Assembly (NCBI GenBank): GCA_017979445.1
Contig: CM030714.1
Location: forward strand, 40,330,326 to 40,394,325
Reading direction: 5' to 3'
Origin: Akebia trifoliata
Lineage: Eukaryota; Streptophyta; Magnoliopsida; Ranunculales; Lardizabalaceae
Length of the DNA stretch: 64,000 bases
Every line of letters begins with the position of its first letter. Positions within the stretch are counted from its first letter, which is position 1. The position numbers and the translations under genes are program-made. Positions 52,601-61,500 of this stretch are shown piece after piece. The notes beneath the pieces are model-generated. The model worked only from the letters and a program-made list of their open reading frames with translations, had not been told where the DNA came from and did not search any database.

Positions 52601-55600
52601 GGATGATATTATCCTGACTGGAAATGATACCTAGTGGATTGATAGGGTAAATATACTATTGGATTGTGTTTTTGAGGTTAAGGACTTGGGTCCTCTTAAG
52701 TACTTCTTAGGGATAAAAGTGGCATGTTCTCTCTATGGTATTTTACTATCTTAAAGTACACATTGGATCTTCTTAAGGACACGGGTATGCTTAGTTGTCG
52801 TCCTACTTCCTCTTCTATGGATCAGAATTATCGCCTTCATGCTGAATCTGGTGATTTGTTATCTGATTCTTCTTATCAGAGACTCGTAGGCCGTTTGATT
52901 TATCTGACTAACAGTAGATCGGATTTGACCTTTGCGGTTAGTGTAATTAGTCAGTTCATATATGCTCCGCGCACTTCTCATCTTAATGCCGTTTGTCGCA
53001 TTCTTCGCTACTTGAAGTCGTGTCTTGGTCTTGGGCTTTTCTACTCGTTCACTGCTCAACCTCATTTGTCCTGTTTCACTGATGTTTATTATGCTGGTTC
53101 TCTTATAGGTAAGCGATCTACCTCTAGTTTCTGCATTTTCCATGGTCGTAATTTGATCTCGTGGAAAAGTAATAAACAAAGTGTGGTTTCCCATTTTTCT
53201 GCTGAAGTTGAGTATCGAGTTATGACCCTTGGCACATGTGAGCTTATTTGGCTTCGGTCTTTATTGACAGAGCTGGGATTTCCCGTCTCTAGTTCCTCCA
53301 TATTGTTTTGCACAACAAGTCTGCTATCATGCTTGTTTTTGACACTTTTTTTCATGAGAGAACAAAGCATATAGAGGTTGATGTTCACTTTCTTAGGGAG
53401 AAAGTTCGACTTGGTGTCGTTTAGATAGTCTTTGTGTCTTCTTCAGGTCAACTTGCTAACATGCTTATGAACTATGTTGGTCTTTTTATCACTAACTCTC
53501 ACCTTGTCAAGCTGGGTTTAGTTGATATATTTACCCTAGCTTGAGGGGGAGTATTGGAAATAATATAGTTTATTTATGTTATTTCTATTATTTTCTTTGT
53601 AAGGGCATTTATATCCATTATATATATGGGGGCGGTTCAAGGGACATATGTAAAAACAATGGTTTTTCAAAATATGGGTTAGAGGTTATGGATTGAGCTG
53701 ATTTTTTGCGAGGATGGTCACTATGATGAGAAAAGATCATCCTCACAAAAAATCAGCTCAATCTGAAACTTCTAAATCCATCAAAAATAATTTACAAATT
53801 ATTGACAAAAATTAGCATAAAATCGACGGTCCACGTTCTAAATCACTTTTAATGGGGTTAGAAGTTTGAGATTGGACTGATTTTTTTTTCGAATGATTTT
53901 CCCATCATAGAGATCATCCTCACAAAAAATCAGCTCAATCCGAAACTTCTAACCCATATTTTGAAAATTTATTAATGTTACATTGCTTTTACATATGTTT
54001 TTTCATATGTCCCTTGATCCTGACCCTACTATTATTTTCTTTGTAAGGGCATTTATATCCATTATATATATATGGGTCTCGTTCGGCACCCAACCATTTA
54101 CCCAACAATTTGCCCAACATGTTTTGTTTTACATAGGTTAGAAGTTTTGGAATAGGCTGATTTTTGGTGAGGATGATCTCTATGGTGAGGTGATCATCCT
54201 CACCAAAAATCATCCCATTCCAAAACTTCTAACCCAATCACAAATGATTTACAAAAATGGACGGTCCACGATTTTTCAACTTGTAAACATGGGGTTAGAA
54301 GTTTTGGAATGGGCTGATTTTTGGTGAGGATGATCTCTAACATGTTGGGCAAATTGTTGGGTAAATGCTTGGGTGCTGAACATTTCCCTAAATATAGTTT
54401 TTGAAAGGTTAACAGGTCAAGGTAGACCCAGACCAGCATAAGAGGTTTGAGGCTTGGCAATTCCTTTTTACAATTCTTCTAGAAGTACCCAAACTATGGC
54501 ATTTGACCAAGGATCTCTCGTAGATTTCTTTCTGATTGACCAGCCCACTTTTCAAATAAAACATGCATTTGTTCTGAACATTTTTCCTCCTATGCAATCT
54601 TGCTCAACTACTTTGCCAAGTTGTTATGTCAGCCCCTTTCTTTTCTCATCTAGGAAATTGAATGGTATTATTGAAAGGAAAATGCTGAAGTAACATTGAA
54701 ATTGACATAATGTTACACAATGGTGTGTACAGAACCATAAATGCTTTTCATTGAGATACGAGTGAGAAGCATCTTTGGTTCTGTGCACACCAATGTGTGA
54801 AACGATGTCAATTTCAATGTTACTCAAGCACGACTCTTATTGAAATCATCCAAGGACAATTTTTATTTATTTTTGTTTCTACAGGTTGACTTGTTGAAAC
54901 ATGGCATACCAGATCCATCGTTAATAACTCCTTCATATTCTCCGGTGTCTAATCTGGGGCCCGAAAAGGAAATCAGAGATAATTTACATGAAGCTGGTGA
55001 GGAATATTTGGCCGCTCCCGTTTTTGTGCACACAAAGTGAGTATGATAACCTCTCAATTAATGCTAAAACTCCATCATACACCTTTACAACAGAATGGAA
55101 AAACTTTAATGCATAAAAGCCGATAAAAAAAAAATACCATCCAACCTGTCTAATGGTGGTGGTGTTTTTTTTTATTCCTGAAATTAATAATTAATGTTCC
55201 AGCACCTTGCATTCATGTTGAGAACATCATGGATTCACTGGGTTGGTTTGTTTGCGTCCTTGCCATAAAGTCACAATTGGCTGAGTGGAGGATAATCCCA
55301 TAGATTGATCTAGTTGACCATTTTTCAAATAAAATATTTGCGGCATCTTTGTCACATGTTCTGGTGAAATTGTTGACACTGATAGGTCCCCAAAATAGAG
55401 TTGCAGAAGAGCAAATCATCGATATTTTCTGACCAATCATATTTCCTTGCATACAGATTACGAGATGAAGACCTCTCTCCTCGCAATATTCTGCCTTTGA
55501 GGAGGACATTGTCACAATATTTCAGCTGCTCCTCTTTCACAGGAATGAAATATGGAAACACGCCCAAAGAACTGACCCGTACTGATGGTTCTTCTGATAC

Positions 55601-55981
55601 CGAGATGGATGATTTGGGTTCGAAAGGGTTGAATATCTTTTTGCTCCCACATAGAAGCCAAGATGACTTACAGGTAGCTCAGTATGAAAGTTATGCTACC
55701 ATGTTAGGGAAACTACGTGATGAGGTACCTCTCTCTCTTTGTCAGGCCAACTTCTGGCTTAATTCATAATCAATGAAGAGTATGGAATGTGCCTTTGACT
55801 GAAGAAAATCTCGTTTTTGTTGCTTCAGGTGTTATCCATGAATGGCCGACCCTTTTCAAAGACCTTGTCGGAACGTGAGTGGTTGAGGAACTCTGCTCGC
55901 ATATGGGAAACAGTGAAGAACTCTCCTATTATTGCTGAGTACTGTAGGACACTACAAAGTTCGGGTATGTTTAGGAGGTAG
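43019..55981 (+). CDS. SMG9: SMG9-like nonsense-mediated mRNA decay factor
   Basis: Homologue of SMG9, the nucleotide-binding-fold partner of SMG8 that together bind and restrain the SMG1 kinase, which phosphorylates UPF1 during nonsense-mediated decay. Exons: 43019-43228, 43319-43427, 44894-45009, 47216-47335, 47448-47537, 54885-55036, 55457-55724, 55829-55981; 405 aa, frame continuous. The N-terminus is a Ser/Ala-rich low-complexity tail. The G-domain-like fold has a P-loop GPPGSGKST (residues 85-93), a DTQP motif at 143-146, and the SMG9-typical VSEGVHDVSMWHLMLT. The C-terminal half includes QYESYATMLGKLRDEV and ends SGMFRR. Intron 5 is about 7.3 kb and holds a sense-oriented copia element plus several MITEs; introns 3 and 5 together make up most of the gene. 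Recognition rests on recalled family motifs. Confidence 0.9.
43428..44893. other. SMG9 intron 2
   Basis: AT-rich intron with A17 near 44262-44279; around 44120-44280 there is a short stretch with GAGTTCAAGTCC that resembles a tRNA TΨC-like box but lacks the rest of a tRNA. No gene. Confidence 0.4.
45500..45577. mobile_element. hAT-like MITE end fragment (SMG9 intron 3)
   Basis: Only the right terminus CACCCAAGTTGCACCCCTAA with upstream GCCCAACC/GGTTGAGG words survives. Confidence 0.5.
46241..46582. mobile_element. Family D nested-palindrome MITE, copy 3
   Basis: Ends GGGAAATGTTCAGCACCAAAC and, inverted, TGTTGCTGAACGGGACCC; flanked by TATATATA. Two internal hairpins: AGTTTTGGAATTGGCTGATT..GGTGAGGATGATCTC against GAGATCATC..CCAAAACTTCTAACCCC, then the same again. 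Very well preserved. Confidence 0.88.
46583..46634. repeat. (AT)n between two family D copies
   Basis: About 20 TA dinucleotides with a few interruptions; flanks both neighbouring MITEs. Confidence 0.9.
46635..46990. mobile_element. Family D nested-palindrome MITE, copy 4
   Basis: Ends GGGGGTGGTTCATAGGACAA and, inverted, TTGTCCCCCGAACCATCCCC, with inner TGTGACAAAATCTATGACAA / its inverse. The ends differ from copy 3, but the core (GGGCTGATTTTTGGTGAGGA) is the same. Confidence 0.88.
47599..47752. repeat. Hairpin element (family P-like), SMG9 intron 5
   Basis: AGTGACTTGAAATAACACTC..AGTAGCAC pairs with GTGCTACTTCGAGTGTTATTTCTTGTCACT; the loop includes TCTCAAGATATGAGTC. Confidence 0.8.
48039..48152. 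repeat. Short palindrome, SMG9 intron 5
   Basis: CTTACTAAGATAGCGAGGAAAAAAG pairs with CTTTTTTTCCTCACTATCTTAGTAAGG around a GGGGTCTTTTTGACA loop. It resembles the terminal wording of family E but lacks its body. Confidence 0.65.
48425..48565 (+). repeat. 5' LTR of the copia element
   Basis: Starts TATTGGAAATAATGTAG (the usual TG start is changed to TA) and ends CTACAATTCTTCT. The same boundaries are found at 53552 and 54480. Confidence 0.85.
48930..49282. repeat. Minisatellite in the copia leader
   Basis: Units of about 45-55 bp share (T/G)TGTGGAGGCTTG(C/T)(G/A)A(C/T)A followed by GCAACT or GTTGTTG variants; at least seven units, some as higher-order pairs of about 100 bp. Long minus-strand frames across it are repeat artefacts. 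Confidence 0.85.
49400..50300 (+). pseudogene. copia gag remnant
   Basis: Broken frames read LYHEIVSSMWFALS, then SVVHYFRFLQSCWEELF and FLMGLCPEFEEFRTQIL, the UBN2/gag pattern of plant copia elements, followed by CSYCGK where the zinc knuckle should be; the later Cys/His positions are lost. Confidence 0.85.
50362..50784 (+). pseudogene. copia protease remnant
   Basis: Contains WVIDSGVSDHM (aspartic protease D-S-G followed by V instead of A) and the usual downstream LLSVSSVIKSLNC and an LTLRMIFGKGYERDELYLF segment. Ends at an early stop before the integrase zinc finger. Confidence 0.85.
50785..51850 (+). pseudogene. copia integrase remnant
   Basis: Frames with stops show LDLWHARLGHVNFQHL (HHCC zinc finger), FDLVHSDWWG and YYVIFIDDYYHYTW (first catalytic Asp regions), and then NELAECKNRHLMN, HVLNRTLGG and VFLGYSSMSKGYRCY. 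Confidence 0.85.
52050..53545 (+). pseudogene. copia reverse transcriptase and RNase H remnant
   Basis: MTAEMDALQKNHTWELV, VGCKWI and LVYVDDIILTG (catalytic YVDD) mark the reverse transcriptase; YQRLVGRLIYLT, SGTSHLNAVCRILRYLK-like wording, GKRSTSSFCIF and ISWKSNKQSVVSHFSAEVEY mark the RNase H end. Stops at several points. Confidence 0.88.
53628..54026. mobile_element. Family D nested-palindrome MITE, copy 5
   Basis: Ends GGGGGCGGTTCAAGGGACAT and, inverted, ATGTCCCTTGATCCTGACCC. Its ends match copy 2 and its core matches all copies. Confidence 0.85.
54074..54389. mobile_element. Family D nested-palindrome MITE, copy 6
   Basis: Ends GGGTCTCGTTCGGCACCCAA and, inverted, TTGGGTGCTGAACATTTCCC; inner ACAATTTGCCCAACATG and its inverse. 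Core GGGCTGATTTTTGGTGAGGA as in copy 3. Inserted in the duplicated LTR segment. Confidence 0.87.
54688..54826. repeat. Family P hairpin element, SMG9 intron 5
   Basis: GAAGTAACATTGAAATTGACAT pairs with ATGTCAATTTCAATGTTACTC; inner GGTGTGTACAGAACCATAAATGC / GCATCTTTGGTTCTGTGCACACC; loop TTGAGATACGAGTGAG. One of the best preserved copies, 58 bp before exon 6. Confidence 0.88.
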
Positions 55982-56895
55982 CAACCATTATTCTTTTCTT
56001 GTATATTCATGCTGAAAGAAAGAATACATGGGTGTTTCTTCTCCTTTTTCCCCTCTCTTTGAGGTTTATTTAGGATAACTGAGCTAGCTACCATTGCGCT
56101 GTTATTGAAGTTGTATTGATATTGTGGAAAATGTTGGCCGTCAACAATTTGGTTTGATTCTATAAAAAGGCTTATTGATTGAGCAATTCACTGTATCAGT
56201 TCAATGAAGAGAAGTTAGAAGATGAAGATATTATGGTTGAACTAGGAGAACGAGTACCTGAAATGCCATATTTGTTGTTGGGGTTCTTGCTTCCTCTTGT
56301 CGTTTTTTTAGATTGCCTCAAACTCCTTATTTGTTACTTGCTCATTTCAAAATTAGGATTCTAATACTTGTTGTGTGCTGTGGGGGGTGGGGAAGTTACG
56401 AACTTTAGTCATCTCGGGTGTGTACCTTTAGTTGAGGAAGATGGGTCATGTAATTGGGGGAAATAAAGGTCGAGAAACTTTGTTTGGCAACTCTGTTGAG
56501 CTTACATTTGATATTTTTTTGTTCTAAAAGCTATTTTGACTAGGTGCGAACAACACAAAAATTTGAACCATGGCTGGTACTAAGCATAACCAAAGGACAT
56601 GCCTCAATGAAGCTCTGAGCTCGGCTCATCGGGCAAGCAACTAAAAACCCAAACCCCGAGGTCGTGGAATGGTCCAATGATCATACATCCAGAATTGCAG
56701 CATCATCTCACATTCTATGCAAGGTTCAGTGGGTTCAAAATACTAGTGAAAAAACACGAAATCTCAATGGTTGAAACACAAAATCTGACTGTCAGAAAAT
56801 TTACCACCACGTTGAGGTGGCACTATAAAATTTGACTACTTTGGATTCAAATTATGTTAAGTTAATGCCCAGCCCAGGCATAATTATTCGTGCTT
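55982..56895. other. SMG9 3' UTR and spacer
   Basis: 55982 to about 56360 may be 3' UTR. A short frame at 56179-56364 has a hydrophobic run but no recognisable family. Nothing else is supported. Confidence 0.4.
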
Positions 56896-56899
56896 TTCT

Positions 56900-57592
56900 T
56901 ACCTCAAACAAGGTTTGATGCACAACATCAAACATGCAGTTGAGATTGGAAGAAAAACATACTTGGGATCCATCATTTGGTCTAAGTCAGTTCCTTCTAA
57001 AATATCTTTTTTTGTTTGGTTGGCCTCCCTCGGGAGGATTCTTACGTTGGATAATTTGATTGTTCGGGGGTGGATCATTCCAAATTGTTGTCCACTTTGT
57101 TTGAGGGATGGAGAATCTGTAGATCATCTTTTAATTCATTGTTCCTTTTCTCACAATATCTGGTCAAATTTCCTTGATCTGTTCCGGATTCATTGGGTCT
57201 TTCCTTGTAAGTTTTCCTCGTTATTAGTAGAGTGGGCCAACAATGCTTTCTCATCCAGAAAAAGATTCCTTTGGACTATACTTCCCTCGGCTATTGCTTG
57301 GGGGGTGTGGAATAAGAGAAATAACAGGGTGTTCAACAATAAGATGAGAAGTCCACACGACAGTTTTTTGGAGATTTTGGGGTATTTGTATCTTTGGTCT
57401 AAACAGAACATCGACTTTGGGGGAACTTCTTTTGATGACTTTGTTTTTAGATGGAACTCTTTATGTAACTCTTGAAGTTTTATCTTTTTCTTTTCTTTTT
57501 TTGTTTGGTTGCTCTTTGTGAGGCCTCCTCAGCCTCCTTGTACTCTTTTCCACTTTATCAATAGATTATACTTATCAAAAAAAAAAAAAAAA
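56900..57592 (+). mobile_element. 5'-truncated LINE 3' end with intact terminal ORF
   Basis: An uninterrupted frame 56915-57475 (186 codons) reads SKISFFVWLASLGRILTLDN, CCPLCLRDGESVDHLLIHC (zf-RVT zinc-binding Cys/His pattern) and ends SFDDFVFRWNSLCNS. A T-rich 3' UTR with TTTATCAATAGATTATACTTATC and a poly-A of about 16 (57577-57592) follow. The preserved frame suggests a younger insertion than the fragments at 7.7 and 38.5 kb. The target duplication was not found by eye. Confidence 0.87.
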
Positions 57593-58563
57593 ACATAAAT
57601 TTCAGAGAGAGCGAGAGAGATTTGCTCAAAGTTACAACCAAAAAAAAATGTCTAAGATCTCCAACAACAGACCAGGTTAAACCATGGCTGAACACCTTAT
57701 TTAGTGAAGATTTCCATGGTGCATTGCACAGCACAAGTATCAGGCATGCACTGTGGACCATCTTCAATTGTTGATTCAAACAAAAAGCTTGGAACCTGTG
57801 TCATTTGATCCTATTTATTCCTTTTTGATATGTTTGATTATTTTCCTCATTTGTTGACGGGCCACTGGAACGTCTTTATTTGTTTCCAAGAGGATTCTTT
57901 GAAGCGTAACCCCCTTTTTTTTGCCATTTATTGTAAGATTTTGAAGAAAAGAAGATGCCACATTTTCGAAGGTCATAAACACTCACGGTAGAAGGTGCAG
58001 GGTTACTAATTTGGCTTGTCAGTGTTGATATTACGAGTTGGGTCCAAACCCCATCATCACCCACCAATTGCTGTGCCACAAACCTGCTTGCCTATCAGAA
58101 CAATAAAAGGGGCTTGGAGTAGTGCTTTAATCTTATGGTTTAGTGCATTTATTAAACAACTGAAACAATTCTACAAGAAGTTTTTGTACACTGTGACCAC
58201 GGATGAGAGTGTAATCCCCTTTTCGTTTTCCACATTTGCGCTTGAAAGAATAGATTCAAGGAAAATTCGTTCATTCATCATTTTCTTTAGTACAAAATCC
58301 ATCAGATTCAAGCCTCTGACATTACACCTTCTCCCAACGGCGAAAAGAGAAACCAAAAAAAGAAAAAGAAAAAAAAGAGGTTGAATGGGGACAAAAATAA
58401 AATATACTATAATTCCAAGGTAAAATAATATAGCCATTTTCGGATGAAAATTTGTAAGGGTAAGCGATGGTAGAATCACTATGGTTGGCTTCACTTCTAC
58501 TACTATTGTTGACACAGTGCCATACTTACTACAGCTCGAATGAGATGTACCAAGATCAAGCAC
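57593..58563. other. Spacer including TMN 3' UTR
   Basis: The minus-strand gene ends at 58564, so its 3' UTR lies to the left, perhaps to about 58150. A (AAAAAG)n stretch occurs near 58350-58380. No supported gene. Confidence 0.45.
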
Positions 58564-61500
58564 CTACTCGCACTTGATTGAGCGATATATGTGACGGACA
58601 AACAGTGATGAGGCACGGAAACCAACAGTCCCAAGCATGAGGAAGAACCCATAGCAAATGCAAGCCATGTAACCAAAGAAGAAGGATGTTTGCATGAAGC
58701 CCGTCATGTCCGATCTAGCATAATAGTAATACAAGCAGTAGCCAAAGATAAATACACCGGTGGAGCCACCACAGATAACAGACCTGTGTAGGTGAGATAT
58801 TAGGCAATGAAAAGCAGTAACTGAAAATACATACAAAGAATATGGTAATAAGGATTTTACGAACATTTAATATCTAAGTAATTGTACTTAATGCTGATCG
58901 AGTAATGGTAAACTTTGACAAGGATTACACACCACGTGAAGAACAAACGCATGGAAGTTATTCCTTGAGGACAATGGTTTTTGACACACACCGTAACCAG
59001 CATGGTAACAATTTAAATAAATAAATAAAAACTCAACTTCTCCAACCCCCCCCCCCCCCTCCGCGAAAAAAAAAAAAAGCATTTTTTAGGTTTTAAACAC
59101 ATTTTTTTAACTTTCTAAATATGTTTTAAAAAAACGTAAAATAACAAGAACATATTTTTTGTAGGCCTGTGGTTAATTTCAATGGTCTTCTTGTTATTTG
59201 TGATTTAGTTCATAAATGTTGTCTAATGTGGGGTTTTATAATAATGTCTTGATGTTATAATTTATAAAAATTTCAATAGTGAGTTATTTTGCTTAAAAGA
59301 TACATTGATAATTAGACTTGTTGTCATCATAATATTTATAATTATGTATGAAAAGACGTTATCATGCATAAATATTGAATAGTACTTTTTTTTTTTCTAA
59401 AAAATATATTGGAAACTTGGAATATTACATATATATCGAGTATGCTAACGTCTAAAAGACCTCATGGGGACGTTAGCATTGCCCATCACATTTTTTTCCA
59501 ATAATACCCCTATTCAATTTGTCTTTTAGTGAAAAAGATAAGAGTACGTTAGTCTTTTATATAATAAATGCTTGTTTACATTAATTGCCAAAACATTTAT
59601 TGCAAACGAAACATTAAATCTAAAAAATAAATGCCATTTACATTTATTATGTAAAAGACAAGCATTTCAGGTCCTTACAAGTCGAAGCTGACTCTAAAGT
59701 AGCCATTGACTGCATCAATGGGGACAACAGAGTGCCTTGGGGAGAAGAAAAACTTGTTAAAGCCATCAAGCATAAAGCACCCCAGTTTAATAGGATTGAC
59801 TTCTTTTTCTGCTTCAGAGAAACTAACCAAGTTGCTGACTTCCTAAGCTCTCCAGGTAGTGTTATTTTGGATCGTCAAGACCTCCCTAGTGATCTTAAGA
59901 ACAGTGTATGTAAGGATGCCAGAGGGCACATTTATGAAAGGATGTAAGGTTGGGTCTTGCCTAACCCCCTTTCCATCTTTAAAGATTAAAAAAAAAAAAA
60001 AGATGAGCATTTATTATATAAAAAGTCTAATATGCCCTTGTCTTTTTCACTAAAAGATCAAACGGGAAAGGGTATTAAAAAATGTGTTGGAGAATGCTAA
60101 CATCCACATAAGGTCTTAGACGTTAGCATTCCCTTATATATATTTTTTTATTTCTCGTTTTGTTATTGTTTCTTTCCCGTTTTTTTCCAAAGTTTTCCCT
60201 TGCCGTTTTAGATCTATATTCCAACTTGGTGACTATGGTGACGAGGAGATAGACTATGATAAGCAAAATTTGCAATGTATTAAAAGTTCAAACAAAACTT
60301 ACCTCCACCACCATTCGTGATCCTCAACAGCAAGTTGAAAGTACGTCAATGCTACAGTGATGAATGCCGTGACGATGATGAGAATGATAAAAACGATGGA
60401 GAGGATACTATATATAGTATAAATCTTGTGACCCCAAACGCTCGCAAATATATAATACAACTCAATGTAGATCGCACTAAAAGGTAGAAACCCCGCTATT
60501 GCCATTTGAGGGATAGTTCCTCTGTACCACGGCAAAGGAGGTATCTCTCTAGGATACTTGGTCGTGCGACACGGAGCTAGGAACTCCGTCTTGCTGTTCT
60601 TACCAGCAATACCACCCAACACAAGTAAAGGAGAAGTTACAAGTGTCCATATTAGAAGAATCACTAAGATAGTACCAAATGGTAATGCTGCGGTGGCGTT
60701 GTAGACAATTGCAACGGTGTTGAGGAAGCAGAATGTCAAGAACAATGGTCCACAGAACAAGCAACCCGTAAGCAATAAATTCCTCACCTACAAGGAAAAT
60801 AGAAAGATCAATAAACCCACAACGGGACTTAAGCTTCCATGAAGAATAACAAAAAAAATTGAGGAGATAGTGTGATATACCCAGTTAGTTCCGTCTAGTT
60901 GTAAATAGGTGGAGGTTCCGGTGTAACCAGCAATTCCTGATGTAAGGGCATATATGACAACCAAAGCTGTGAAAAGAGCTCCTCTGTTGTAAGGATAGAA
61001 AACCCCAACTAGTGCAAGGAGGAAGATGAATATTGCACTGTTGTAACAAAAAAAAAAGACGTTAATTGAGTTCTTATCAAATTGATGAAGTTTTCATGCT
61101 TGATTACATGGACTTGTAGATATGTTGATTGGAACCACACACGATGACATGTTCTAATTCATGTCAAAGCATCTATGTTGCAAATTCAGATCAAGCTTCA
61201 AAAAACTATTTGAATGGATGAGAACATGAGGCCATATTTCGTTCATTTACGATGTGTATTTCATAATTTGAAGCATATTATAAAATTAAAAAAAAAATCC
61301 TATAAAAGCTTTGATAAAGTTAAATGGATAACAGTTGAATAAAATTTCATTGACAACTTACGTTTCATAATATTTATTTATTGTTATTTTTTTTTCTTCT
61401 TTTCTGAATAGGTGAGTCACTGGGTCCAGATTGTTATGGCTCTGACTCAGTAGGTCTTTTTTTCCCTTTGACCGATGAACTCATACATCAAAATCTACTT

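Larger units (their letters stand above)
48425..54480 (+). mobile_element. Ty1/copia LTR retrotransposon, degenerate, SMG9 intron 5
   Basis: Target duplication AGAAG at 48420-48424 and 54481-54485. 5' LTR 48425-48565 (141 bp), primer-binding site TATCAGAGCC at 48569-48578 (initiator-Met tRNA type), leader minisatellite, then in order remnants of gag (about 49400-50220, ending in a CSYCGK zinc-knuckle start), protease (about 50437-50784, DSG near 50452), integrase (about 50850-51560), reverse transcriptase (about 52060-52730, with VYVDDII wording near 52597) and RNase H (about 52724-53380). Polypurine tract GAGGGGGAG just before the 3' LTR at 53552. Stops and frameshifts interrupt every domain, so it is dead. 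The order INT before RT fixes copia rather than gypsy. Same orientation as SMG9. Confidence 0.93.
53552..54480 (+). repeat. 3' LTR of the copia element, split by two MITEs
   Basis: 53552-53627 matches the 5' LTR start; 54390-54480 closes it with TTTTTACAATTCTTCT. Between them lie two family D MITEs and a duplicated LTR segment (53585-53630 and 54029-54076). Confidence 0.85.

Noticed and set aside
27684..55981. A co-regulated gene cluster joining the OSCA, SMG9 and TMN genes
   Set aside because: The genes have unrelated functions, separate promoters and mixed strands; proximity alone gives no support.
58016..58563. Frames of 122 and 130 codons on opposite strands
   Set aside because: No domain on either; the region is downstream of the TMN stop and best seen as its 3' UTR/spacer.
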